A stretch of 64,000 nucleotides of DNA, taken from assembly GCA_036346265.1 (NCBI GenBank), contig CM070710.1:7807442-7871441 (forward strand). Direction: 5' to 3'. The position numbers and the translations under genes are program-made. Below the pieces are notes generated by a model that made no database searches, was not told the DNA's origin, and worked only from the letters and a program-made list of their open reading frames with translations. The stretch's first letter is position 1. Every line of letters starts with the position of its first letter. Positions 23,476-33,955 of the stretch are shown one piece after another. This DNA is from Melocanna baccifera. Lineage: Eukaryota; Streptophyta; Magnoliopsida; Poales; Poaceae.

Positions 23476-25069
23476 TACTGCTCACAACACGTCTGTACTC
23501 CTATTGAGTAATATAATACAAGCTCTTCGTCTAAAAAAACGTCTTATCACCCTAGATGTTCATCCGGGAATCTTCTAATGAAATTTCTGCATTCTAAACG
23601 AGGCCTAAAGTTGAGGCTAGGTGAACCCTGATAGGAAAAGCTTACTGGAGTTCTTCCTTATGCTGCTTTGCCAGCACCGGAGAAGAAGAGCGTATGATTG
23701 CAAACGAGCGTGTTGCGTACTTGCGTACCTTACCAATTGCACTCTACCTTTTTTTTCGTGCGGCCGTGCCTTCTTTGTTCTTACTCGTTAGTTCCTTTGT
23801 CTGGATGGGTTTTGTGCATCAGTTGGATTTCCCTTCGTTTCCTCCCGCCGTCTAACGACTTCTGCTGCATTCATCATCGCATTGGATTGTATCGCTATGC
23901 TTCCACCAGGCCGGCCTGATATTTTAGGTGATATTTTAGGGGCCTTAGGCGAACTAACGACTCTTTATTAATTTATTTCACATAAAATATAAAATATTTT
24001 AGCTCAAGAAATATTTATACATGCTATAAATCACAATTTGTATGTAGCTGAAAGAAAATCGAAACTTTCCGATAGAAAAACTTCAGAAAAACAATGTAAT
24101 ACTGATTGTACGCTAATTTGTGTATTATAATGCCATGCCATCAAAATTTTATTACTAAAAAGATATGTGAATATGTAGAATTAAAAATGAAAGGGCGATG
24201 ACTTGTAAACGAATAATGTACTCCGTTCTACTTATGAAAATTACGTATCTATAAAAACTCTTCAAGAAATGGTTGATTAAAAGGCGATATAAAGTAACTC
24301 AATTGCACTCTTTAAAAACCATTGCAAAGTTCCAAATTATATTTAGAAATTGAAGAAATTATGACTTCATATCTCTGTGTATGGCCTTATATAATAACAA
24401 ATATGCTTGTTTTAACTAGAGAATGATCAAAATGAGTAATATGATTTACAATAATAAACAAAACATTGCAAAACAAAAAAAGAGACCCTTGTTGCCGTGG
24501 GGTTCTAGACGGGCGCCCCTGCAGTCCTGCCTTAGGAACAGCCCTGGCTTCGGAGACATGGACATCCCCCGAACTGCATGATACGATGGCTTGCTCTTCT
24601 TCAACCTCACAACCTTTCAATCTAGCATTGAAATTTAGATAAAAACTAAATTTGCTTTAGACCCGAGAGCTAGCTAAGGCATATCGGCCCCAGAAACCAA
24701 GTGGAACTTTCTAAAAAAATGGCTTTAGACCATGAGCAAGTATTGCAGATCGTCAAAGACAATCTTCTACAAAAAAAACGTTCTCAATCTACATTGTGTG
24801 TGTTTATATCGAAACTACAGAGTGAAAATCTTTCTGAAGTATGGTGTCAAACCATGAGCCATAGTACGACATACTTGCACCTAAGAACATTTTTTAGAAC
24901 TGCTCTAGAACTATGAATTGTTCCTATTTTAGAAAAAGTCTATATTTGGCCTCTCTACTTTTAGGTTTGTCCATTTGCGACCCTTTACTTTAAACCAGGT
25001 ATATAACACCTTCTACTTACAAAACCAGATCTAATCTGGCCCAAATTTGCTCGAAAGTGGTTTTGGTGC
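23476..25069. other. AT-rich intergenic DNA with transposon debris
   Basis: No gene recognised. The segment 23930-24560 looks like a diverged element: it opens with a repeated GATATTTTAGG and GGGGCCTTAGGCG and closes with GCGCCCCTGCAGTCCTGCCT. No duplication or intact ends were confirmed. The last 140 bases form the left flank of the copia element's insertion site. Confidence 0.45.
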
Positions 25070-25203
25070 TGTAGAGAAGAAATAGTATGCAACCCATTGC
25101 AGTTTGTATTGATCTCTTGTATTTATACATGTGGTAGGCAAGCCCTTAAATAGTATGCAGAGGCTAGTCTGAAGCCCTTAAAGGCAGTCGTAGGCAAGCC
25201 TTT

Positions 25204-26160
25204 TGATGCGGATACAGGCATGCGTACCACTTTTCACTATACAAGAGGGATTGCATTAACGTTACGCGCTTGTGGTTAGGGCCCACCAAAAGGAAAGTCG
25301 ATCAACATGTCAAGACCAAGTCAACACCTTCCCCAACTCTTTGTCAAGGTCACCACGTTACTTTTAGACCAATTCAAAAAAGAGTTCAAGTGGGACACGT
25401 TTTGAAATCCAATTCGAATTCAGTCTGACAGTATCTACTTCAAACAGCCATAACATTTTATCCAGGAGGAATCTCGGGGCCCATGAGTACTTGTTGGAAA
25501 GATTTTGAAGTCTATTTTCAGATGGATCTGGCCCCACCTCCGAATTTCTTCTATGCACGTCGAAATCATCAAAACAATCTGACAGTAACTTAGCCTGACA
25601 GGACCGACTTTAAATACTCATAGATTTCGCATCAAGAGTTCATTTGGAATGTGTGAGTATAACATGGAAAGCTTATCTCGCCCTCTTTTCAACGGATCTA
25701 GTTTCATCCCAAAATTCCTTCTGTGCGCATTGGAATCATCAAAATAATCTTTCGATTTTAAAAATAGAGATATAATCAGATCAGATTTGATTACTTTTCA
25801 TGTGTTGAAACTTTCCATAAGCAAGGACATGCGTGCCCCTATAAATAGAGACTCCATTGGCCATATAACATAGTCTACCTTTAAGAAAAATCAATCTACT
25901 GAAGTTTATTCGAGTTCATTATTGCTGCCGAAATTTCATAGGAAATTAGGAGTGTTCTTCAATCAAGATCGTTCAGTCTTTCCGCTGGGAATTGGTTGCA
26001 CGATAGATTTTCGCTTGGTGGTTGGCGAAATCGACACAAGTGTGTTTTGGTGGATTAAAGAGTGTTCGTCCCTTGCACTAGCATTGAAAGATCATTATAA
26101 TTCATCAAGACTCCCGTGAGTATCCATCCTACATCGAGAAGATCGGGCGATCCCGTATCA
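25204..26160 (+). repeat. 5' LTR of the nested element
   Basis: 957 bp. It carries TATAAATAGAG near 25842 and ends CCCGTATCA. It differs from the 3' LTR at many scattered single bases, so the insertion is moderately old. Confidence 0.92.
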
Positions 26161-27419
26161 TCTTGGTATCAGAGTGCGGTTTACTCGATAGGATCTTATC
26201 CTTTTACTTTTCAATTCATTAGTTCCTTTCCTATAGTCCATATAGCCGAAAATTGCCTCACAAAAAAATCAATCATAGTTTCACATTTGTTATTTTTGTG
26301 AGTTTTATTAAGTCTTGATCCATTAAAAATTTTGTTTACGTGCTGATCATCGTGTATTTTGTTTAGCTTAATCTTTGCATATCAACTTTTCTTGAAAACC
26401 TGCTAGTTGATCTTTCAATTAGCATCTAAAAAAAGAAGATTCAATTCACCGTTTGAATTCTCGATCTGATTGTCCAAGTAAGATTTTTGTGCATCTTAAA
26501 AAATATCATATCCGAAATATTTGGGTTTCCTTTTTTTTGTTTGAATCGGCCGCAAGAAACCCTAGCCACCACTAAGAATCTTAGTTGGACACGTTCGGAC
26601 CGTCTGAAATTTGTTGTGATTTGAATTTGGGCGTCTGTTGAGGTTTTCACTTAAATATTTTGACTCTTGAGACTAGTCTTTGATAATTGCTTTAGGGCTA
26701 TTCAAGAATTATCTACACATTGATGAACAACTTTGGACTTGCACAGAATTAAGGAACAATTAAACCTAATTCACCCTTGAGTATAAAAAAAGAAAAGGCA
26801 GCTGATTAAAAAGAGAGAGAGAAGCCACGGCTTGAGCAAAAAAAGAAAGAAAAGAAAGCATTAGTCGAATTTCGGTGAGTTAACCTTAGTCCATAAATTC
26901 AAGTTGTGTATTTAATTTCTTTGAGCAATCTTCTACCCTTAAATTCATATTATTGCAATCGACTAGCGTCTCTCCTAGTACTTGATGCAAAACGAGATAA
27001 TATTTTTTTATTGTTTCTATTAGCTCATTCTTTTGTCTGCATTGAGTCATATTGATCATTGCGTGTAAGTTCCTACACTTCACTTATATCTTTTGGATCA
27101 GCACATAAGCAAGAGTTTTCTAGTTTGGATTATTACTTAATTCAACAACATTGTGAAATTCAGATTATGTAGGATAAATACTTCCTAACCAAACATCACT
27201 AAATATCCTTTGCCGTGCAATTGTGGGTCACTTTTAAATCTGCTTGATCATCACTTGCTATTGTAACCACCATCAAGTGTAAGTTTTCTTTGGCCTTAAT
27301 TCCATTCAAAAAGATAAGAACTTTACTTGGTGAGAAAAAAGTGAGATAGAGTGAACTCCACATATCATATATATGTTGTGGTATTAGTGTTTTCTTGTAC
27401 TACTAACTATGTCAGTGGA

Positions 27420-28240
27420 GAACATAGCTATGGTGACATTTCTAACATCAAGCAATGAGAAGTGCAATGAAACAAGAATTTGTAGCTGGCACAACTGCAA
27501 TGGGGGGACAACTCAAGACAGATATGCAAGATCACCTCATTGGATTCAATCATCAAATGAAAGTGTTACACTCAAACATCGTGAATGATATTGTACGGCC
27601 ACTTCATCCACAATAAGAAGAAAATAGTTTTATTCTTTTCTGTGGAAGTGAAGATCCAAAGGAGTATCTTGAATGGGAATGGCAAATGGAGAAAGTGTTT
27701 AGATTTTAAAAACTTTTCAAAGCCCAAGAGGCGATGTCTGCCATTAGAGATTTTAAAGAATATGCTTATAGTTGGTGGCAACAACGATTTGAAAAAGAAT
27801 TTATTAAATCTTGGTTAGATTTGAAGGCACTCATGAGGAGAAAATTTATACCATCTTATTATGCGCGGGGATTGCTTCACCATCTAGGGAGTATCATATA
27901 AGAGAGTAACATTGTTTAAAAATATTATTTTGAGCTACAAGATGCATTACGTTGGACCGGTGACACTAGTGAACCAAAAGAGAAGACATACTTCAAAGGA
28001 GAATTGAATTCCAAGATCGCCACTACACTTCAACAAAAATATTTTGGTAGTATGCAAGATCTTATGAATTATGCTATTGAAGAGGAGATGAGACTTATGG
28101 AGAAACGTACACCACAGTCTCCTCCATGTTTATACCTTAGTTCTTCTACCTCTACTAGTGTGACACATGAGAAGATGACCGAGCATGGGACTTTCCCTTC
28201 GGTCAAGATGACATATAGTGATATTCCAAGCTACATATAG
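27420..28240 (+). pseudogene. Gag of the nested LTR element, with stops
   Basis: Translating through interruptions gives EDPKEYLEWEWQMEKVF, FKEYAYSWWQQRF, FIKSWLDLKALMRRKFIPSY, YFELQDALRWTGDTSEPK and, intact at 28004-28240, KIATTLQQKYFGSMQDLMN. This is the Retrotrans_gag domain of plant gypsy elements. Several in-frame stops lie at former glutamine/lysine codons and there is at least one shift, so the copy is dead. The original start is probably the ATG near 27412. Confidence 0.78.
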
Positions 28241-28520
28241 CTCTTGAGATACACCACAATCCATACAAGAATGAGAGCCACATAGCCAAATTGAGTGAGA
28301 GTGATAAAAAGAGTAAGTTGTGTTATTTCACCATATGTGAGGTTGAGAGTATCCAAATTGAGAGTGTGAGAGAGACACCAAAAGAAAAAAGAGAAGTAGC
28401 AGATAGACAAGTGAAGATGAATATGAAACTAACACATTAATATCTACTTCTAGTGTTGTTTCTTATATTGCGCAGGTTAACATTAAAGATGAAGAAGTGA
28501 ACGTTTAACAACCGGCACCT

Positions 28521-29126
28521 TTGAAGGCAAATGAAGATGAGGTAATCACGGGAGAGAATGAAGTGCTTGCTGCCCTGTGGGTACATCTCAATAATTTTAA
28601 ACCTCCAGCATCTACATCATCTAAGGAGGACGACAAAGGTAACAATAGTGGTGCTGAATTTAATTGTGCAAAGGTGAGTAATTGTGAGAACTCATATGAT
28701 CAACTGAAAACTCCATGTTCTGAAATTTCTGTGCTTAATTTATATAATGTGGAATTGATTACTCATAAGGAAGTTCTTACTAGAATATCTCCTAATGATT
28801 CTTTGTGTTATATCATGTTTGATGATCCTAGAGAGCTATCTAGTGTGATTGATAATGTTATTGAAATTTTATGTTCAAAATCATTAGTTAGTACCTATGC
28901 CTACACATATAAGTTTAAATTGATTAGAGATTATGGTGTAGATGACAAATTTTATGTTAATAGAAATTGCATTACATGTGATAAGATTGCTGAATTGAAA
29001 TTACATATTGATGTACAATCATGTAAAAATACTCAGAGCAGCGTAGTTGAAGTATGGAAAGCACTCAAAATTTTCTTCCCTATATCTGAGCAACTAAATT
29101 TGATTTTACCCATTAATGATCTGTAA
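28521..29126 (+). CDS. Unknown protein ORF in the nested LTR element, 201 aa
   Basis: An uninterrupted 201-codon frame after the gag remnant. It is acidic at the N-terminus, then mixed, with cysteines near CITCDKIAE. It matches none of the protease, reverse transcriptase, RNase H or integrase signatures. It ends just before the first stem-loop at 29138. It may be a remnant of the element's second ORF or a sequence unique to this non-autonomous family. No function is assigned, and chance persistence in AT-rich DNA is possible. Confidence 0.4.
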   Translation: MKANEDEVITGENEVLAALWVHLNNFKPPASTSSKEDDKGNNSGAEFNCAKVSNCENSYDQLKTPCSEISVLNLYNVELITHKEVLTRISPNDSLCYIMFDDPRELSSVIDNVIEILCSKSLVSTYAYTYKFKLIRDYGVDDKFYVNRNCITCDKIAELKLHIDVQSCKNTQSSVVEVWKALKIFFPISEQLNLILPINDL

Positions 29127-29137
29127 ATGTCCTTAGA

Positions 29138-29155
29138 AAAGTCGTGGACGACTTT
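29138..29155 (+). other. Stem-loop 1, internal copy before a purine tract
   Basis: AAAGTCGTGGACGACTTT: a perfect 7-bp stem with a TGGA loop, followed by the purine run GGGAGGGAGA and AATGATG. It mirrors stem-loop 2, 278 bp downstream. Confidence 0.7.
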
Positions 29156-29415
29156 CCTTTATGGGAGGGAGAATGATGTGAAAGATAATATTACAATGCA
29201 TACATCTTTTAGTCGCTGCTATAATCATTGATTTGTGCAAAATAATAAGAATAACACAATAATTGATTCTTACATATACCATGCGTATGTGTTGTTCTTT
29301 TTGCTTACTACACCTTTAGATGTTAATGATGTGATAAGCTGAAGAAGTTTTGATGACAAGTATATATACCATGCATACACGTTGTATTATGTGTTTACTA
29401 CAATTTCAGGCTATC

Positions 29416-29435
29416 AAAAGCCGAGAACGGCTTTT
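29416..29435 (+). other. Stem-loop 2, just upstream of the polypurine tract
   Basis: AAAAGCCGAGAACGGCTTTT: a perfect 8-bp stem with an AGAA loop, four bases before the polypurine tract that primes plus-strand synthesis at the 3' LTR. Compared with stem-loop 1, the T:A pair has become C:G on both arms. Confidence 0.75.
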
Positions 29436-29451
29436 TTGAAGAAGGGGAGGA

Positions 29452-30406
29452 TGATACGGATACAGACAACATATTACTTTTGACTATACAAGAGGAATTG
29501 CATCAATGCTACGGGCTTGTGGTTGGGGCCCACCAAAAGGGAAGCCAACTAACATGTCAAGACCAAGTCAACACCTTCCTCAACTTTTCCTCAAGGTCAC
29601 CACGTTACTTTTGGACCAATTCAACAAAGAGTTCAAGTAGGATACGTTTTAGAATCCAATTCGGCCTCCAGATCAATTCGGATTCAGCCTGACAGCTTCT
29701 ACTTCAAATAGCAATAACTTTTTATCCAGGAGGAATCTCGGGGCCCATGAGTACTTGTTGGAAAGCTTTTGAAGTCTACTTTTTGATGGATTTGGTCCAC
29801 CTCTAAATTCCTTCTGTGCGCAGCGAAATCATCAAAACAATCTGACACTAACTCAGCCTAATAGGACCGACTTTAAATGCTCATAGATTTCGCATCAAGA
29901 GTGTATTTGGAATGTGTGTGTACAATATGGAATGCTTATCTCGCCCTCTTTCTAATGGATCTAGTTACATTCCAAAATTCCTTCTGTGCACATCAGAATC
30001 ATCAAAAAAATCTTTAGGTTTTGGAAACAGAGATAGAATCAGATCTGATTTGATTACTTTCCATAAACAGGGGCATGTATGCCTCTATAAATAGAGGCTC
30101 CATTGGCTATGTAACACACAACACCTTTGAGAAAATTCAATCTACTAAAGTGTATTCGAGTTCATCATTACTGCTGAAATTCCGTAGGGAATTAGGAGTG
30201 TTTTTCAATCAAGATCGTTCAGCCTTTCCGCTGGAAATTGAGTATACGATAGATTTTCACTTAGTGGTCAACGAAATCGACGCGAGTGTGATTTGGTGGA
30301 TTAAAGAGTGTTCGTCTCTTGCACTGGTATTGGAGGATCATTACGATTCATCAAGACTCCCGTGAGTATCCATCCTACGTCGAGAAGATCGGGCGACCCC
30401 ATATCA
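29452..30406 (+). repeat. 3' LTR of the nested element
   Basis: 955 bp. It starts TGATACGGATACAG directly after the polypurine tract, ends CCCATATCA, and is followed by the ccttt duplication. Confidence 0.92.
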
Positions 30407-30860
30407 CCTTTGGTCATAATGTTTGTGAATTGCTAGCTTGTTGGGACATGAAGAACACGAAGCTCACTGAGAGCCACTTTAGTAAATGTTCAGCTCTATA
30501 TGCTTGGTGCGCCGGTGATGGACTGGATTGGCTATCATGTATACGGTGGACATGTTGTCACAGTATACAATCATCGCCTTGGTGACTGTGTAGTGGAGTT
30601 CATAGAGCAATTGTCGTAACTAGCAACATTCTGCAATGATATTTGCCACAGCTCGGTACTCAGCTTCAGCACTCGAACGGGAGACTGTAGGCTGTCGTTT
30701 AGAAGACCACAACATAAGATAATCGCCAAGATAAATGCAATATCCTGATGTAGAATGTCAAGTGTCAGGACACCCGGCCCAATCCACGTCCGAATATGCA
30801 GTGATATCCAAGGAGGTCGACTGGTGAAGATGAAGACTAAACTCTGTGGTGCCACGGATG
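30407..30860 (-). pseudogene. Copia RNase H fragment
   Basis: Minus-strand sequence reads, with small shifts, DWAGCPDT, STSGYCIYLGD, SSKRQPTVSRSSAEAEYRAV and later NPVHHRRTKHIEL, the copia RNase H signature. It is separated from the integrase by only about 120 bp, so the reverse transcriptase has been deleted. The C-terminal words MTKGLPTTAF resume at 25135-25203, on the far side of the nested element. Confidence 0.8.
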
Positions 30861-30974
30861 TACCTCAGGATGCGCTTGACAAGAGACATATGGAGGCATA
30901 TGGAGGTTGTGGTGGGTGGAGGGAAGATGATTCAGGCTATTTGGGTAGATGGGAGGCTCCACGACCCACGGGTG

Positions 30975-31697
30975 CTAAGAGACTAGGTGAATATGCCAGG
31001 GGAGATGGCGATGATGCCAAGTGAGAGTGGTAGTTTTCGTTTGGTAGGTAGAGCTGACAGCCCAAAATGGAGTCAAATTGTCATGGCCCAACTCAGGCAG
31101 TGTTTGCGGCATGGAGCAGGCAAATGAGGAGAATCCTAAAACAGAAAAAATAAACTCATCAAAGTAGGCATGTCGTGAGATATTGATGCATCTGGTGGCC
31201 AGGTTATAACAGCGGTAGCCCTTGTGATCAGCTGGATAACTAAGGAAGATGCACACGGCGGAGTGCGTGGCAAGCTTGTGATCAGCGGAGGTAGACATAT
31301 TTGGGTAACATAAGCATCCAAAAACATGAAGATGGTGATACTCGGGAACCGCACCAAAGAGAAGCTCATATGGTCTGAAAAGCTTGTGGGGTTTGCATGG
31401 CTGGCGATTCAAAAGGTAAGTACTAGTAGCAAAGGCCTCTACCCAAAAGGATGGAGGAACATGAGCTTGAAAACGAAGGGACCGGACACTATCATTGAGC
31501 GTGCGAAGTATATGTTCGGCCTTTTCATTTTGAGGAAAGGTATATGGACACGATAGTCGAAGTATAATAACATGGCTAGAAAAGAAGGCACGAGAAGCAT
31601 GGTTATCGAACTCCTTGCCATTGTCAATTTGAAAAGAAAGGATAGAGTAATGGAATTGGTTGGTAACATAAGCGTGGAAGGAAAGGAGATGTGCCAA
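30975..31697 (-). pseudogene. Copia integrase core, 240 codons
   Basis: An open stretch with the retroviral-type integrase order: FQIDNGKEFDN (second catalytic aspartate), then CPYTFPQNEKAEHILRTLND (the 'PQNG..ER' motif with G changed to E and the catalytic glutamate region altered), then FWVEAFATSTYLLNR and HVFGCLCYPN, as in copia. The integrase inserts cDNA into the genome. The altered PQNG/ER motif suggests loss of function. Confidence 0.85.
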
Positions 31698-31920
31698 AAC
31701 TTCAGACTTGCAACGGAGTAGAAATGACCAGATGTAATGACTAAAATCACCAAGAATGACGAGATAGTATTGAAAACTAGAAATACTTCACACAAGGGAG
31801 GTCCATACATCACAATGCAACAATTGGAAAGGAAAAGTGGTACATGTAGTAGAGGAAGGAAATGGCAATCATGAATGCTTTTCTAAGCAGCATGCATGAT
31901 AGGAGTGTTGCGAAGTTTTA

Positions 31921-32403
31921 TTACAAGAGAAACCAAAACGATTGCAGAGTATGATTGAGGGAGAGTATGATTGAGGGTAGAGTATGCATGACAGGATGCC
32001 CTAGGCACTGATGCCAAAGATCAGCAGAGACAATAGACACGTGAAGACTTTGCGGCAAAATGGCAGTGTGCCATGGCAGGAGTGGATAGAGGTCGCCAGT
32101 GCTATTATAGCGAAGAATCATTGCCTTGGTTCGAGGATTCTTAACAAAGAAACCACTAGGGTCAAACTCCACTGAAACATAATTATCACGAGTAAACGAG
32201 TGAATAAAAACAAGGTTTTTAATGAGCTTGGGAGAGATAAGAACATTAAATAGAAGCATGGCTAGATTGAATAATAGGAAGAGTGGCGTCATTGCCGACA
32301 ACAATCTTAGAGGAGGGAGGAGAGGATGTGAGAGAGGAAAGAATACCAGAGTGAGACGCCATATGAGAGGTGGCCCCGGTGTCCATAAACCAATCGGCCC
32401 CAC
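31921..32403 (-). pseudogene. Copia GAG-pre-integrase region
   Basis: Contains LISPKLIKNLVFIHSFTRDN, FDPSGFFVKNPRTK and LWHQCLGHP. The last is the histidine-bearing start of the integrase zinc-binding region typical of copia elements. It overlaps the protease frame and is joined to it only through a frameshift. Confidence 0.75.
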
Positions 32404-33025
32404 CTAAAGAAGGTTGTTGGAGAGATATGTGATGCAGCGCTGAGATGAGAGGAGCTTGATCCCACGTGTACGATGAAGACGGTGGGGTCGTAAGCACAGA
32501 GGCCGCAGTGACCGCTTGCGGTGCAGTGGGTGCCAGGGCAAGTCGCGGGCCCGAGAAGACTGGCACCTGGGGCGTGCCATGGCATGGACCATGTCTGGAC
32601 CACCCTAGTCCAGGGATGGGCATCATCATCCAAGGCGTTGAGACCCCGCAACATGTTCAGCACCATGGTTTGGTCTGACACCGGTTGGCCGACATCGCGA
32701 AGATTATCGGCAAGAACCTTCTAGTGCAAGTAGTACGTTGTAACAGACAGATCGCCTTGGTAGAGGTTGCAGACACCACGTGGGTGAGCTTGTTATCTTG
32801 GAACAAGTCCACCGGCGCATGCCAAATGGCATAAGCTGTGTGGTCTGGCCAGAGAATGATGTTGAGGATCTCGTTGTTCACTGTGTTGTAGAGCCAGGAG
32901 ACGATGGTGGAGTCGACCTGAACCCAATCCCAATCGTTGTGAGTGGTGTTAGAGTCGTCGACATGATGAGCGAGGTTGACCTTGTAGAACACAATCATAA
33001 AGAACAAGTTGCCGAATGTTAACAA
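32246..33025 (-). pseudogene. Copia gag and protease region, broken
   Basis: The first frame (32657-33025) has a gag-like stretch ending ...ILWPDHTAYAIWHAPVDLFQ. A frameshift leads to sequence ending in WFMDTGATSHMASHSGIL (32246-32629), the copia aspartic protease signature with its DTGA catalytic motif. Gag forms the particle; the protease cleaves the polyprotein. At least one frameshift separates them. Confidence 0.75.
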
Positions 33026-33185
33026 GCTGGATGGTTATGGAGGAGAGTGGCGTAGAGACAAGAGGGGAGGCAATGGCGTCGGTGGTGGAGCCATGATTAG
33101 CAGTCATGGTGACTATTGGGAGAGAGTTGGGGAAGGAGTTGCTGCGAAAGAGGCTGAGGGGAAGAGGACTCGGTATCTGATACCA

Positions 33186-33413
33186 TGTAGAGAAGAAATA
33201 GTATGCAACCCATTGCAGTTTGTATTGATCTCTTGTATTTATACATGTACATGGAAGCACGTACACACACATGCACTAGCTAATAGACTCATGCAGAAGA
33301 TGGAGGCCGTGCCGAGAGATCAGGAGTGCAAGTATGACCATGAAATGGGTGCTAACAGTGGCCACGTTGGCCATGACATCAACTATCTTTGCCAAGTTCA
33401 GCACATACTAACA
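33186..33413 (-). repeat. 5' LTR of the copia element
   Basis: On the minus strand it starts TGTTAGTATGTGC and ends TTCTTCTCTACA. It has a TATAAATA box inside the part shared with 25070-25132. The shared 63 bases are nearly identical in the two copies. Confidence 0.85.
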
Positions 33414-33955
33414 GGTGGGGCCTTGTCATCGGTGGGAGACAGGGAGAGAAACAAAGGAGGAGAAAAGAAAATAGTGGCAATGATAATAGGTTGGCTTGTC
33501 AGCGGTAAGGAGAGAATGTCGAGCACACTGAACCGGAGGACGAGGGAGGCTGAGGGGGTAGTCAAGAAGCTCTCTAGTGGAGGAAGGGGAGAAAAATAGC
33601 AACGTTTGCATGGTGCGGAGTGGTGAAGCTCGAGCCGGAGTAGAGGAAGACTTTGGCAGCAGTGGCAGATCAGTGGGGGCATGAGTTACCCGAGGTAACT
33701 GCATCACTATCCCATACCAGGAATGGTGGTATAAATTATCAATGCCCAAGGCAACAACTAAAACATCTACCTCTTATTAATGACTATCCTCACTCATAGC
33801 AGCCATAGAAACAAATTATAATCATACAAGATTATCTTATAACGTAAATCATCAGTACAACATGTCTAAATCATGAATGCAATGCTTGACCCATCCCATC
33901 CTACTATGCACCAGTGTGTCAATTTAATATTTTAATTACCACAGACTTAAAGCCC
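33414..33955. other. Spacer between copia and gypsy LTR
   Basis: The right flank of the copia insertion is GA-rich, then turns AT-rich. No gene. The 33398-33749 minus-strand ORFs are proline/serine-rich by composition. Sequence after about 33690 may belong to the internal part of the gypsy element to the right. Confidence 0.4.

Larger units (their letters stand above)
25204..30406 (+). mobile_element. Non-autonomous LTR retrotransposon nested in copia
   Basis: LTRs at 25204-26160 and 29452-30406 (957 and 955 bp) begin TGAT(G/A)CGGATACAG and end TATCA. The TSD is ccttt (25199-25203 and 30407-30411). The primer-binding site TGGTATCAGAGTGCGG is at 26164, and the polypurine tract GAAGAAGGGGAGGA ends at the 3' LTR. 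Each LTR has a TATAAATAGAG promoter box (near 25842 and 30086). The 3.3-kb interior holds a broken gag and a 201-codon ORF of unknown kind, with no protease, reverse transcriptase or integrase. It must have moved using another element's enzymes. Confidence 0.92.
25070..33413 (-). mobile_element. Ty1-copia retrotransposon, split and deleted
   Basis: Minus-strand element. Its 5' LTR is 33186-33413 (TG...CA form, 228 bp), followed on the minus strand by a primer-binding site TGGTATCAGATA (33174-33185). Gag, protease, GAG-pre-integrase and integrase follow in copia order. Reverse transcriptase is largely missing. RNase H and the pol C-terminus then run directly into a 63-bp remnant of the 3' LTR (25070-25132). 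Flanks GGTGC (left) and GGTGG (right) are a near-match target duplication. A younger LTR element (25204-30406) sits in the last part of pol. Several stops and frameshifts; not autonomous. Confidence 0.88.
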
